Under the pieces are notes generated by a model that did no database searches, had not been told where the DNA came from, and was given only the letters and a program-made list of their open reading frames with translations. Below are positions 10,733-18,045 of a stretch of 64,000 nucleotides of DNA, in pieces (within the stretch, counting starts at the first letter, position 1; each line of letters starts with the position of its first letter). Source of the stretch: Gaiellasilicea sp963794385 (GTDB taxonomy: Bacteria > Actinomycetota > Thermoleophilia > Gaiellales > Gaiellaceae); assembly GCA_963794385.1 (NCBI GenBank), contig CAWCDT010000014.1, positions 14,471 to 78,470 of the forward strand, in the 5' to 3' direction. The translations under genes were made by a program, and so were the position numbers.

Positions 10733-11322
10733 TTGAACCGGCGTTGGGCCTCGTCGAGCCCGTCGCGGGCAAGCGTCTCGACGGCGTCCGCGGCGCGTGC
10801 CACGAGCGCTTCGGCGTCGTCCTCGGGCTCGAACGGGCTGAGCACGTAGTCCGCGACGGGACGCGGATCGCCGCGGCCGGGGCGGCCGACACCGATGCGG
10901 GCGCGCAGGAAATCGGCCGAGCCGAACGACTGCTGGATCGAGCGGAGCCCGTTGTGCCCCGCGAGCCCGCCGCCGAGGCGCAGCTGCAGCCGGCCGTGCT
11001 CGAGGTCGACGTCGTCGTGGACGACGGCGATCGACTCGAGCGGCACCTTGAAGAAACGCGCCGCGGCGCCGAGCGAGCTCCCGGAGAGATTCATGTACGT
11101 CTCCGGCTTCAGCAGCGCGAGCCGCAGCTGGTCGAGGCGGACCTCGGCGAGCTGCCCCGAGAACTTGGAGCGAAACGAGCCGTCGTGCCGGCGGGCGAGC
11201 TCGTCGACGACCATCCAGCCGGCGTTGTGCCGGTCCTGCGCGTGCTCGCGGCCCGGGTTGCCGAGCCCGACGACGAGCAGGTCGAGCGTCGAGGCCGTCT
11301 CGCCCCGACGGAAGAGGCGCAT
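10729..11322 (-). CDS. pth: Peptidyl-tRNA hydrolase
   Basis: 197 residues. The ATG at 11322 shares a base with the rplY TAA (TAATG), with CAGGAG just upstream. Pth releases peptides from prematurely dissociated peptidyl-tRNA. Catalytic and substrate residues are visible: VVGLGNPGREHAQDRHNAGW with the essential His, LLKPETYMNLSG, VVHDDVDL, and GGLAGHNGLRSI. The first ~13 residues (RLFRRGETASTLD) are an extra basic lead-in before the canonical start. The rplY-pth pairing is conserved in actinobacteria. A tiny frame overlaps its stop. Confidence 0.95.
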   Translation of the reverse strand: MRLFRRGETASTLDLLVVGLGNPGREHAQDRHNAGWMVVDELARRHDGSFRSKFSGQLAEVRLDQLRLALLKPETYMNLSGSSLGAAARFFKVPLESIAVVHDDVDLEHGRLQLRLGGGLAGHNGLRSIQQSFGSADFLRARIGVGRPGRGDPRPVADYVLSPFEPEDDAEALVARAADAVETLARDGLDEAQRRFN

Positions 11323-12026
11323 TACTCCTGAGAGTCGGTGCCGGACTCGGCCTGCGCTTCGCCCTCGGGCGCCTCGCCCTCGGCCTCGCCCTCCGGTGCT
11401 TCCTCGCCCTCGGCCAGTTCCTCCTCGCCCTCCTCGGGCTCGGGCTCGACCTCGACGATCGGGGCGGAGATGTTGGCGATCACCGTCTCGTGCGGGTCGT
11501 CGAGGAACGTGACGCCCTCGATCGCAGCGATGTCCTCGAGTCGGAGCGTGTCGCCCATCTCCATGCGGCTGACATCCGCATCGATCGACTCGGGCACCTC
11601 CATCGGCAGCGCCTCGACGTTGACGGTCGATCCGGGCTGCGAGAGCACGCCGCCCTCCTTGAGGCCGGGCGCGTCCTCAGCGCCGATGAGACGGACCGTG
11701 ACGGTCGCCTGGATCGGCTGGTCGAGCCGCACTTCCTGCAGGTCGATGTGGCGGACGGTGCCGCGAATCGGATCGCGCTGGTAATCCTTGAGGATCGACG
11801 GGTGCACCGTCGTCTGGCCGTCGAGCACGACGTCGAGCACTGCGTGCAGACCGGACGAGCCGGTCAGCGCGCTGCGCAGCCTGCGCTCGTCGACCGCGAT
11901 CGAGCGAGTCGCCGTCTTTCCGTAGAGCACGCCGGGGATGAGCCCCTGCTTGCGCAGGCGCCGCGACTCGGGCGAGCCGAGCCGTTCACGTACCGTCACT
12001 TCCAGGCGAAATCTCTCTCCGGCCAC
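11322..12026 (-). CDS. rplY: 50S ribosomal protein L25/general stress protein Ctc
   Basis: 234 residues from GTG 12026. L25 binds 5S rRNA. The N-terminal L25 domain (residues ~5-95) has the RRLRKQGLIPGVLYG loop and YQRDPIRGTVRHIDLQEV. The C-terminal TL5/Ctc beta domain (~100-190) has GLKEGGVLSQPGSTVNVEALP and LRLEDI. The last ~45 residues are an acidic, low-complexity tail (repeats of EGE and APEGEA), common in long Ctc proteins. No Shine-Dalgarno precedes the GTG; a TACAAT element 8 bases upstream suggests a leaderless message. A 23-bp palindrome lies just upstream. It leads into pth. Confidence 0.95.
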   Translation of the reverse strand: MAGERFRLEVTVRERLGSPESRRLRKQGLIPGVLYGKTATRSIAVDERRLRSALTGSSGLHAVLDVVLDGQTTVHPSILKDYQRDPIRGTVRHIDLQEVRLDQPIQATVTVRLIGAEDAPGLKEGGVLSQPGSTVNVEALPMEVPESIDADVSRMEMGDTLRLEDIAAIEGVTFLDDPHETVIANISAPIVEVEPEPEEGEEELAEGEEAPEGEAEGEAPEGEAQAESGTDSQE

Positions 12027-12034
12027 GGCGGCGG

Positions 12035-12040
12035 ATTGTA
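12035..12040 (-). promoter_or_regulatory. Candidate -10 element of rplY (leaderless)
   Basis: On the minus strand TACAAT ends 8 bases before the rplY GTG. The spacing fits transcription starting at or next to the start codon. The palindrome at 12048-12070 occupies the position of the -35 region, so a protein bound there would be expected to affect initiation. Confidence 0.45.
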
Positions 12041-12047
12041 GCGAACG

Positions 12048-12070
12048 CCAAGTAACAGTCTGTTACTTGG
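12048..12070. repeat. 23-bp perfect palindrome, copy 1
   Basis: The arm CCAAGTAACAG, one central T, then the exact reverse complement. It lies between the small membrane gene (stop 12073) and rplY. An identical 23-bp sequence, including the central base, occurs at 32834-32856. As RNA it could form a 10-bp stem with a 3-base loop, but without a U-run. A dyad operator for an unknown regulator or a dispersed palindromic repeat are both possible. Confidence 0.85.
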
Positions 12071-12072
12071 GC

Positions 12073-12246
12073 TCAGGTGACGTGGAGGTCGATGCCGAGG
12101 AAGAGGAGCGGCCAGAGCACGATCGCCAGCACGGCCGACAGGACCCGCTTCACCGTCTCGAGGTTGTCGAGGTACTCCTTCGAGGCGGCGACGAAGATGC
12201 CGATGACGACGTAGATCAGCCCAAACAGCCGGGACCGCAGCAGCAT
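12073..12246 (-). CDS. Small two-segment membrane protein
   Basis: 57 residues from ATG 12246. Two hydrophobic stretches (LFGLIYVVIGIFVAAS near the N-terminus and RVLSAVLAIVLWPLLFLGI near the C-terminus) flank a short charged loop containing KEYLDNLETVK. The protein ends DLHVT. No family or function recognised; composition and codon use are those of a real gene. The frame is open upstream for another 170 codons, but that extension is Arg-rich and has no membrane-protein character, so the internal ATG is preferred. It precedes rplY on the same strand. Confidence 0.6.
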   Translation of the reverse strand: MLLRSRLFGLIYVVIGIFVAASKEYLDNLETVKRVLSAVLAIVLWPLLFLGIDLHVT

Positions 12247-12417
12247 GGCGAGCCTGTTCCCGCCCGCCCGAAAGTCATGCGTCCGTGATCCGGCACGACC
12301 CTCGGAGTTGCAGGCGGTTTCAGCGGCTCGGCGCCGGGAAAGGTCCCGGCCACGTTGCACGAATGCCACGAATCGGGGGTCTAGAAGAATGGCAAGCATC
12401 CAGAGGTTCTCGTCGCA

Positions 12418-12858
12418 GTGATCGACTACGCGGAGCGGTTGTCCGAGATGGCCGACGCGGCAGAGGGGAAGCACCCGCAGAGGGCGGGTCACACGACGCG
12501 TTGGCTGCTGCTTCCAGCGTCCGGGGCGGCGCTCTACGCGCTCGTGAAGAGCGACACCTTCTCGCGCCAGGCCAAGGGAGTCATGGACGAGGCGAAGGCG
12601 CGGGCGTCCGAGCTGCCGGACGATCTGATGGCGCGAGTCCGCCAGACGTCCGTGCAGTCGTCGAGCCAGAACGGCGGCCAGCGGAGCCGTTCGTCCGCGC
12701 CGCGGCGGAAGACGACGTCCGCGAGCAAGACGCGCTCGCGGCGCAAGACGTCGTGGCGGCCTCACGGTGAGGTAACGGAGCGAGCTGCTACGAGAACTCA
12801 GCGCGGAGCTCAGCCAGGCGCGCGCGTAGGTCGGTGCAGGTTTCCTCGATTGCGATGA
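12418..12858 (+). CDS. Conserved-looking hypothetical, possibly membrane-associated
   Basis: 146 residues from GTG 12418. An acidic N-terminus (IDYAERLSEMADAAEG) is followed by a moderately hydrophobic segment (TTRWLLLPASGAALYALVKS), then a helical DTFSRQAKGVMDEAKARASELPDDL region, and a basic Ser/Arg/Lys tail. That layout resembles small actinobacterial proteins with a single membrane or amphipathic helix and a nucleic-acid-like basic tail. The last third has weak coding character and overlaps the minus-strand frame at 12788-12958, so the natural stop may be earlier if a base is wrong. Function unknown. Confidence 0.5.
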   Translation: MIDYAERLSEMADAAEGKHPQRAGHTTRWLLLPASGAALYALVKSDTFSRQAKGVMDEAKARASELPDDLMARVRQTSVQSSSQNGGQRSRSSAPRRKTTSASKTRSRRKTSWRPHGEVTERAATRTQRGAQPGARVGRCRFPRLR

Positions 12859-12958
12859 GGATGTGGGCGGGGAGAGGGGGCTGCTGGGCGCGTGCGGCCT
12901 CGAGAGCCCGCACGCAGGTCTTCAGCATCTCGGACAGTGCGACTTTGTCGGACTCCAC
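12788..12958 (-). CDS. Small helical hypothetical protein
   Basis: 56 residues from GTG 12958 (peptide begins VESDKVALSEMLKTC and ends LRARLAELRAEFS). Predicted to be almost wholly helical, with Leu/Ala heptads and two cysteines. Its last 71 bases overlap the tail of the plus-strand hypothetical gene, so the two converge and at most one tail is correct. No family recognised. Confidence 0.35.
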   Translation of the reverse strand: MESDKVALSEMLKTCVRALEAARAQQPPLPAHILIAIEETCTDLRARLAELRAEFS

Positions 12959-13013
12959 AGCTTTCGTCTGGCCGCATTCCGCGCGGGCGAAACGGTGTCG
13001 ACAAGGAGTCGGG

Positions 13014-13341
13014 TTAGAGCTCCCGACGTGGGTCGGTCGCGGCCGCGATGACACCGCCGATCGCGGTCTTCTCCACTGTCGCGTACCGCCCGTTCGATTG
13101 TAATGACGTCTTCGATCTCGAGGATCTCGTGGCCGGGCGCGATCGCAAACCAGGTCGGGACGCTGCGGACGCTTTCGTACTCGTCAGCGGAGAGCTCGAT
13201 CTGGGTGGCACAGTCCGTGTCCGAGCACTCGCAGACGAAGCTGATCGGGGCGTCGGCTGCGAACTCGATCGCCACCCTCTCGACACGCTCGTTCACCTCG
13301 CGGAAGAGCCCCTGATTCCTGGCCAGACGGACCAGCCGCAC
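13014..13341 (-). pseudogene. Frameshifted conserved hypothetical with paired-Cys core
   Basis: Translation from GTG 13341 gives MRLVRLARNQGLFREVNERV, then ISFVCECSDTDCATQIELS and FAIAPGHEILEIEDV, after which it loses sense. From about 13105 another frame continues naturally as NGRYATVEKTAIGG to a stop at 13014. The locus is 328 bases, one more than a multiple of three, so a single extra base explains the break. The CEC-x4-C cluster resembles small actinobacterial proteins of unknown function that have a compact Cys-rich core and a C-terminal RYxVVEK strand. Repaired, it would be about 108 residues. Whether the gene is broken in vivo or by assembly cannot be decided here. Confidence 0.6.
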
Positions 13342-13618
13342 ATCGGTCGTCGGAGGGCATGGCTACCTTCCTCAACTGACCTCAAGTGGCTGAAGCCTGG
13401 GCCGCGGGAAGCACACCGCAAGTCGACGCGGGTTCGGAAGCCGAACGGCTACCCCTCCGTAAACCACAGCGTAGCTCGAATGCCGAACCAGCGACAGAGC
13501 GGAAACGATTGGAAGAGCTGGTTCACGACACGGCCATCTCCGGGATCGCCCACGGCTTGCCCAGGCGGGTCAGGTGCTGCGAGATCGGCTGAATGTCACC
13601 TGAGGCGGGTAGAACTTT
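13342..13618. other. Non-coding stretch with a short inverted repeat
   Basis: No frame here has convincing coding character. The only structure seen is at its right end: GGTAGAA, CT, TTCTACC at 13608-13623, a perfect 7-bp inverted repeat. The GGTAGAAC half-site recurs twice as a direct repeat at 15135-15155. Base composition is slightly less GC-rich than the flanks. Confidence 0.4.
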
Positions 13619-14163
13619 CTACCGCCGTGCAGCTCGCCATCCTGCGGCCCCTGCGGCTTGTTTGCGTTTACGCGGAACGGGGCTACCTTGGAGGACGCTG
13701 ATGCGGCGGCTTTCCGGAAGCCGCTTTTTGAGAACGACCCTCTCTCCATCCGACGCCAAGAGAGGGCGAAGAAAACAGCGACGAAAGAGCGAGGAAGGCT
13801 GAGGAACGCGAAATCCCTCGACGGAAGACTCGGAAGGGCCGTCGATCGGATGAGAGGTCGCGGCGGGGGGAAGAGAGGCGGACTGCTCGAGCTCTTCGAG
13901 CCGTGCGTACCGATCGTACATAAGCTCGGTGCACGCCTGGACGGCGATGTTGTCGGGCCGCACGTTGGCGAGCAACCTGCTGAGAAAGGCGAGCTCGTAG
14001 GCGAGGTTCTCGCGTTCGGCCGCGACGGGATCGTCCATAAGACCGCGATGCGCTCTGCGGCTGGCGGCCAAATCGGCGTCGAGTTCGGCGAGCCGCGCGT
14101 CGCAGTCGCGAGCGCCAGGCTGATCGTCTCGCGGGCGTCGTCGGACTGAGTCAGTCGGAGCAT
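13619..14163 (-). pseudogene. Frameshifted hypothetical protein
   Basis: The first frame starts at ATG 14163 (MLRLTQSDDARETISLAL). Near 14108 the sense moves to another frame, RDCDARLAELDADLAASRRA, which continues with LLANVRPDNIAVQACTELMY and YARLEELEQS to the stop at 13619. The locus is 545 bases, one short of a multiple of three, so one missing base explains it. The combined product would be about 180 residues: a helical N-terminal half and a basic C-terminal tail without clear domains. Family not recognised. The downstream frame alone, from a TTG at 14071, could also be the real gene. Confidence 0.45.
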
Positions 14164-14211
14164 GGTCTGGTAAACGCGGAGGACTCTCGGCTGCCAGCAG
14201 ATCGAGGCCGG

Positions 14212-15068
14212 CTAGCTCGGCCTGGCCGGGACGAACCGCTTGACGAAGTCGAGCGCGGTCTGCGCGACCTCCTGCCAGCCGTGGTCGATGGTCAGGGAGT
14301 GGCCGCGGTTGGGCATCTGCTTGATCTCGGTGGCGCTCGGGTTGCGCTTCTGCCGCTTGTAGGAGGCGTTGGCGATCGCCCAGGGAACCGTGTGGTCCTT
14401 CTCCCCTTCGAGGATCAGCAGCGGGCCCCGATCGGGGTTCTTCGTGTCGACCTTCGACTCGGTCCAGGGGTTGAGGTTGGCGTTGGCCATCTGGGCCAGG
14501 GCGATCCCCGACCCGGCCACGTGGTAGGTGTCGTAAAGGCGCTTCGCCTCGTCCTCATCGAGGGCGTTGTCCAGCCGTATTTGAACTGGTCGAAGGTGAG
14601 CGTGATGGCGCGGCCTCGATACCGGGGGTTGAGCAGGAAAGGGCCAGCCGTCTTGAGCGTGGAGAGGGGCAGCGGCAGGACGCCGCGAAACACGCCCGGG
14701 TCGATGGCAACCGTGGCTGCCGAGAACCCACGGCCGGCGAGCATCTGGGCGAACAATCCGCCGGTCGAGTGCCCCATCACGGCGGGCTTCTTCTCGAGCT
14801 TGCCGATCACGTCGGCCGTGTGGTCGGCAACCTGCTTCAGCGTCTTCTTGGCGAGGACGTCCGGGTTCGCCCGCGCCTCTTCAACCGTTTCCGGATCGTC
14901 TGGCCAGTCCGGCGTCAGCGGCGCGTAACCGGCCTGCTCGAACAAGTCCGCCCAGTTTGCCCAGCTGCTCGGCAGCAGCCAGAGGCCGTGGATGAAGACG
15001 ACCGGAGTGGTGCCGGAGGCGTTTGCCGCCTCGATCTGGCTGCTCTCCCGCTCCGAAATGGACGCCAT
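14212..15068 (-). pseudogene. Alpha/beta hydrolase, frameshifted
   Basis: ATG 15068 is preceded by GAGAGGAG. The N-terminal part has the hydrolase strand VVFIHGLWLLPSSWANW with the oxyanion HG, and the nucleophile elbow VMGHSTGGLFAQM with the catalytic Ser. Near 14577 the frame breaks; the other frame carries on as DNALDEDEAKRLYDTYHVAG, then GPLLILEGEKDHTVPWA (the Asp region) and MPNRGHSLTID (the catalytic His) to the stop at 14212. The length of 857 bases implies one missing base. All three catalytic residues survive, so the gene is probably intact in the organism. The substrate is unknown; related proteins are called non-heme haloperoxidase-like or lipase-like hydrolases. Confidence 0.8.
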
Positions 15069-15134
15069 GCCGCACTCCTCTCGGTCGCAGTGGAAGGTCA
15101 TCCGACCCTAGCGAACCGACGACGGCCAGCTCGT

Positions 15135-15155
15135 GGTAGAACGTTTGGGTAGAAA
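15135..15155. repeat. Two GGTAGAA direct repeats upstream of the hydrolase
   Basis: GGTAGAAC at 15135 and GGTAGAAA at 15148 repeat in the same direction 13 bases apart, in the interval between prs and the hydrolase start. The same half-site forms the inverted repeat at 13608-13623. They may be regulatory half-sites; no binding protein can be named. Confidence 0.35.
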
Positions 15156-15188
15156 CCGGCTTCAAACGGCCTGGTTGACCTGTTTCCG

Positions 15189-16250
15189 TTAGAAGAGCTG
15201 GTTCTCGCCCGCGAAGATCGCGGAGACGGAGTCGTCCGCGAAGACGTTCTGGATCGTCTGGGCGAGCAGGCCCGAGATCGAGAGCACCTCGACGTTCGGC
15301 GGCTTGCGCAGCTCGTCCACCGGCACCGTGTCGGTGACGACGACGCGCTCGAAGGCGCTGTCGGCGATCCGCTCGAGCGCGGGCTCGTTGAAGAGGGCGT
15401 GCGTCGCGGTCGCGATCACGCGCGTCGCGCCGGCCTCGCGGAGCGCCTCCGCGCCGGCGCAGAGCGTCCCGCCGGTGTCGATGATGTCGTCCGTCATCAC
15501 GGCGACCTTGCCGGCGACGTCTCCGATCACGCCCGTCACCTTCGCCTGGTTGTGGCCGGGCCGCTCCTTGTTGAGGACGACGAGGCCGCCGCCGATCATC
15601 TCCGCGAACTTGCCCGCGAGCTTCGCGCGGCCGGTGTCGGGCGCGACGGCGACCCGCTCGACGTCGGGGCCGAGGTAATCGCGGACGTGCTGCGCGAACA
15701 TCGGCACCGCGACCATGTGGTCGACCGGGATGCGGAAGAAGCCCTGCACCTGGCCCGCGTGCAGGTCCATCGTGATCACGCGGTCGACGCCGGCGGTCTC
15801 GAGGAGGTCGGCGACGAGGCGGGCGGTGATCGGCTCGCGCGGCCGCGACTTCTTGTCCTGGCGCGCGTAGAAATACCAGGGGATCACGGCCGTGATCCGC
15901 TTCGCGGAGGCGAGCCGGGCCGCGTTGACCAGGATCAGGAGCTCCATCAGGTTCTCGCCGATCGGGGACGCCGCGGTCTGGACGATGAACATGTCCGTGC
16001 CACGCACCGAGTCCTCGAAGCGCAGGTAGGGCGAGCCGTCGGCGAAGACGGTACGGTCGACGTTCGTCAGCTCGATGCCGATGTGGCCGGCGATCTTGGC
16101 CGCGAGCTCCGGGTGAGAGGTTCCCGCCACGACCGAGAGCCGCTTCTGCGGCGTCAGCGACTGGGCGCGCCCGACTCCGAGCTGCGGCGCAGGCGTGGCA
16201 CTCCTGCCCTCGAGACCGGGCAGCGCCAGCTCAATCGTCCCGCTTTCCAC
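15189..16250 (-). CDS. prs: Ribose-phosphate pyrophosphokinase (PRPP synthase)
   Basis: 353 residues from GTG 16250, which has AAGGAGG 6 bases upstream and lies inside the end of glmU (20-base overlap). The enzyme makes PRPP from ribose 5-phosphate and ATP for nucleotide, His and Trp synthesis. Visible: the flexible catalytic loop YARQDKKSRPREPITARLVA, DLHAGQVQGFF, and the PRPP-binding loop VMTDDIIDTGGTL. It is about 30 residues longer than usual, all at the N-terminus, and that lead-in (GTIELALPGLEG and onward) lacks conserved features, so a later start is possible. Order glmU-prs is conserved in actinobacteria. Confidence 0.95.
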   Translation of the reverse strand: MESGTIELALPGLEGRSATPAPQLGVGRAQSLTPQKRLSVVAGTSHPELAAKIAGHIGIELTNVDRTVFADGSPYLRFEDSVRGTDMFIVQTAASPIGENLMELLILVNAARLASAKRITAVIPWYFYARQDKKSRPREPITARLVADLLETAGVDRVITMDLHAGQVQGFFRIPVDHMVAVPMFAQHVRDYLGPDVERVAVAPDTGRAKLAGKFAEMIGGGLVVLNKERPGHNQAKVTGVIGDVAGKVAVMTDDIIDTGGTLCAGAEALREAGATRVIATATHALFNEPALERIADSAFERVVVTDTVPVDELRKPPNVEVLSISGLLAQTIQNVFADDSVSAIFAGENQLF

Positions 16251-17553
16251 CTCGCCCCTCCTTGTTGACCTGTCGCGGTGGGAAGCCTGCGAGCGCGTTG
16301 TCGGGGACGTCGTCGGTGATGACGGCACCAGCCGCCGTCCACGCATCGTCGCCAACAGTGACCGGAGCAACGAACATAGTGTCCACTGCTACGCGGACGT
16401 TGCTCCCGATCGTCGTCTTGCCCTTGGGCTGGCCCGGCCGATGCGGAAGGTTCGCGGTGATCGATCCTGCGCCGATGTTCGTCCCCTCTCCGATCTCTGC
16501 GTCGCCGATGTAGGAGAGATGCGGCACCTTGGTCCCCTCGCCGACTCTCGCTTTCTTCATCTCCACGAACGTGCCTGCCTTCGAACGCGGCCCGAGCACC
16601 GTTCCAGGGCGAAGGTAACAGAAGGGCCCGACCACCGCTTCGGGGCCGATCTCGGCGTCGATCGCGACCACGTGCGAGCCGATCTCGGCACCGGCAGCCA
16701 CCCGCGTCGAGCCGCGGAGCGACGTGAACGGATGGACGACCGCATCGGCGTCCAGCGCGACGCCGGGCTCGATCCAGGTCGTCGCGGGATCGAGGATCGA
16801 GACGCCCGCGTCCATGTGGGCCCGGTTGATCCGGTCGCGGAGCGCAGCCGCCGCGGCAGCGAGCTCGGCGCGCGTGTTCACACCCTCCGTCTCGGCCGGG
16901 TCCTCTGCGACGTGAGCGACGACGCGCTCGCCTCGGCCGACGAGGTCGCGCACCGCGTCGGTGAGATAGAGCTCCCCTTGAGCGTTGTGCGGGGCGAGCC
17001 GGTCGAGAGCCGGCCAGAGCAGGTCGGCCCGGAAGACGTAGATCGAGGAATTGCACTCGCCGAGCGCGAGCTGCTCCGGAGTCGCGTCGACGGCCTCCAC
17101 GATCGCCTCGACCGCGTCGTTCGCGCCTCGAACGATCCGGCCGTACGCGCGGGCGTCCGCCGGCTCGAAGCTGAGCACCGTCGCGGCGGCGTCCTCGCGT
17201 CGATGGGTCTCGACGAGCTGCTCGAGCAGGGTCGTCGTCAGGAGCGGCGTGTCGCCCGAGAGGACGAGCAGGTGGCCCGCCCCGTTGCCGACCGCTTCAC
17301 GCGCGGAGCGAACGGCGTCTCCGGTACCGAGCGGCTGCTCCTGGACCGCAACTGCCACGTCCCCGAACTCGCCGCGGCTCTCGGGCGACGCGATCACGAC
17401 GAGCGGAGCGGCTCCGAGCGGCCGGGCGGTCTCGAGCACCCAGTCGACCATGCGCCGGCCGAGGATCGGATGCAGGTGCTTCGGCACGGCCGAGCGCATG
17501 CGGGTGCCGAGCCCACCGGCCATGACGACGGCTGCAAGTGAAGTGTCGGTCAC
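16231..17553 (-). CDS. glmU: Bifunctional N-acetylglucosamine-1-phosphate uridyltransferase/acetyltransferase
   Basis: 440 residues from GTG 17553. GlmU acetylates glucosamine 1-phosphate and then makes UDP-GlcNAc for peptidoglycan. The N-terminal pyrophosphorylase (residues ~5-225) has the nucleotide loop VVMAGGLGTRMRS, LSGDTPLL and GECNSSIYVF. The C-terminal left-handed beta helix (~245-430) shows hexapeptide repeats and the acetyl-CoA region KGKTTIGSNVRVAVD. The C-terminus is short and basic (NKEGRGGKRDD) and overlaps prs. Only 7 bases separate its start codon from the end of tRNA-Gln on the same strand, so its message probably begins within or is processed from the tRNA transcript. Confidence 0.96.
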   Translation of the reverse strand: MTDTSLAAVVMAGGLGTRMRSAVPKHLHPILGRRMVDWVLETARPLGAAPLVVIASPESRGEFGDVAVAVQEQPLGTGDAVRSAREAVGNGAGHLLVLSGDTPLLTTTLLEQLVETHRREDAAATVLSFEPADARAYGRIVRGANDAVEAIVEAVDATPEQLALGECNSSIYVFRADLLWPALDRLAPHNAQGELYLTDAVRDLVGRGERVVAHVAEDPAETEGVNTRAELAAAAAALRDRINRAHMDAGVSILDPATTWIEPGVALDADAVVHPFTSLRGSTRVAAGAEIGSHVVAIDAEIGPEAVVGPFCYLRPGTVLGPRSKAGTFVEMKKARVGEGTKVPHLSYIGDAEIGEGTNIGAGSITANLPHRPGQPKGKTTIGSNVRVAVDTMFVAPVTVGDDAWTAAGAVITDDVPDNALAGFPPRQVNKEGRGGKRDD

Positions 17554-17560
17554 GGGATGA

Positions 17561-17631
17561 CTGGGGCGCCAGGATTCGAACCTGGGATCACGGGACCAAA
17601 ACCCGTTGCCTTACCACTTGGCCACGCCCCA
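17561..17631 (-). tRNA. tRNA-Gln (UUG)
   Basis: 71 bases on the minus strand. Acceptor stem TGGGGCG pairs with CGCCCCA, followed by discriminator G. The D arm contains AAGTGGTAAGGC. The anticodon stem-loop is CGGG-TTTTGGT-CCCG with anticodon TTG. The T arm CAGG-TTCGAAT-CCTG is standard. CCA is not encoded. A tRNA-Gln next to glmU is a common actinobacterial arrangement. Confidence 0.96.
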
Positions 17632-17649
17632 CGGTTCGGGGAGCACATC

Positions 17650-17669
17650 CTAGATGACTCATCATCTAG
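17650..17669. other. Short inverted repeat upstream of tRNA-Gln
   Basis: CTAGATGA, loop CTCA, TCATCTAG: perfect 8-bp arms, unusually AT-rich for this window. On the minus strand it overlaps the stop of the upstream membrane gene and contributes TAGGAT-like sequence about 18-23 bases before the tRNA. It could be the tRNA promoter region or a weak terminator; no U-run follows. Confidence 0.35.
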
Positions 17670-18022
17670 CGTCGGTCGCGGAGCAGGAGGACGAGCGCGA
17701 CGACTGCGGCGACGACGAGCGCGACGATCGCAAACGCGGTCAGGACGAGCGCCAGCGCCGGCACGAGGACGACCGCGAGCTGCGAGACGGCGAGAATCCA
17801 GGATCCCTCCCGGATCTCCTCTCGCTGCGCCGCACGGCCGCGCAGCACGTAGAACACGATCGCAGCGAGCGCGATCAGGACGATGATCCACCACTCGATC
17901 GCTCCGACGAGCACGAGTATGCCCTCGACCACGGCTGCGATCAGGGCGATCTTGAGGCGGTTCTCGCGCAGCGCGCGCCCGAAGCGGGTGCTGCGGTGCT
18001 CGATCGTCAGCGGCCGCTCCAC
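17666..18022 (-). CDS. Small integral membrane protein, unknown function
   Basis: 118 residues from GTG 18022. An N-terminal amphipathic, basic region (RPLTIEHRSTRFGRALREN) is followed by three or four hydrophobic segments: KIALIAAVVEGILVLVGAI, WWIIVLIALAAIVFYVL, a short amphipathic loop, ILAVSQLAVVLVPALALVLT and AIVALVVAAVVALVLLL, ending in the charged RDRR. The pattern is that of small actinobacterial envelope proteins with no named family. It lies between ispE and tRNA-Gln on the same strand. Function unknown. Confidence 0.65.
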   Translation of the reverse strand: MERPLTIEHRSTRFGRALRENRLKIALIAAVVEGILVLVGAIEWWIIVLIALAAIVFYVLRGRAAQREEIREGSWILAVSQLAVVLVPALALVLTAFAIVALVVAAVVALVLLLRDRR

Positions 18023-18045
18023 GGCACGAGCGTAGCGGCCGGCGT

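Noticed and set aside
12048..12070. Rho-independent terminator after the small membrane gene
   Set aside because: The palindrome has a single central base, leaves at most a 3-base loop, has no U-run, and an identical copy lies across a stop/start junction elsewhere.
12960..15160. Insertion sequence or prophage remnant
   Set aside because: No transposase, integrase or terminal inverted repeats were found; the frames belong to ordinary hydrolase and hypothetical families.
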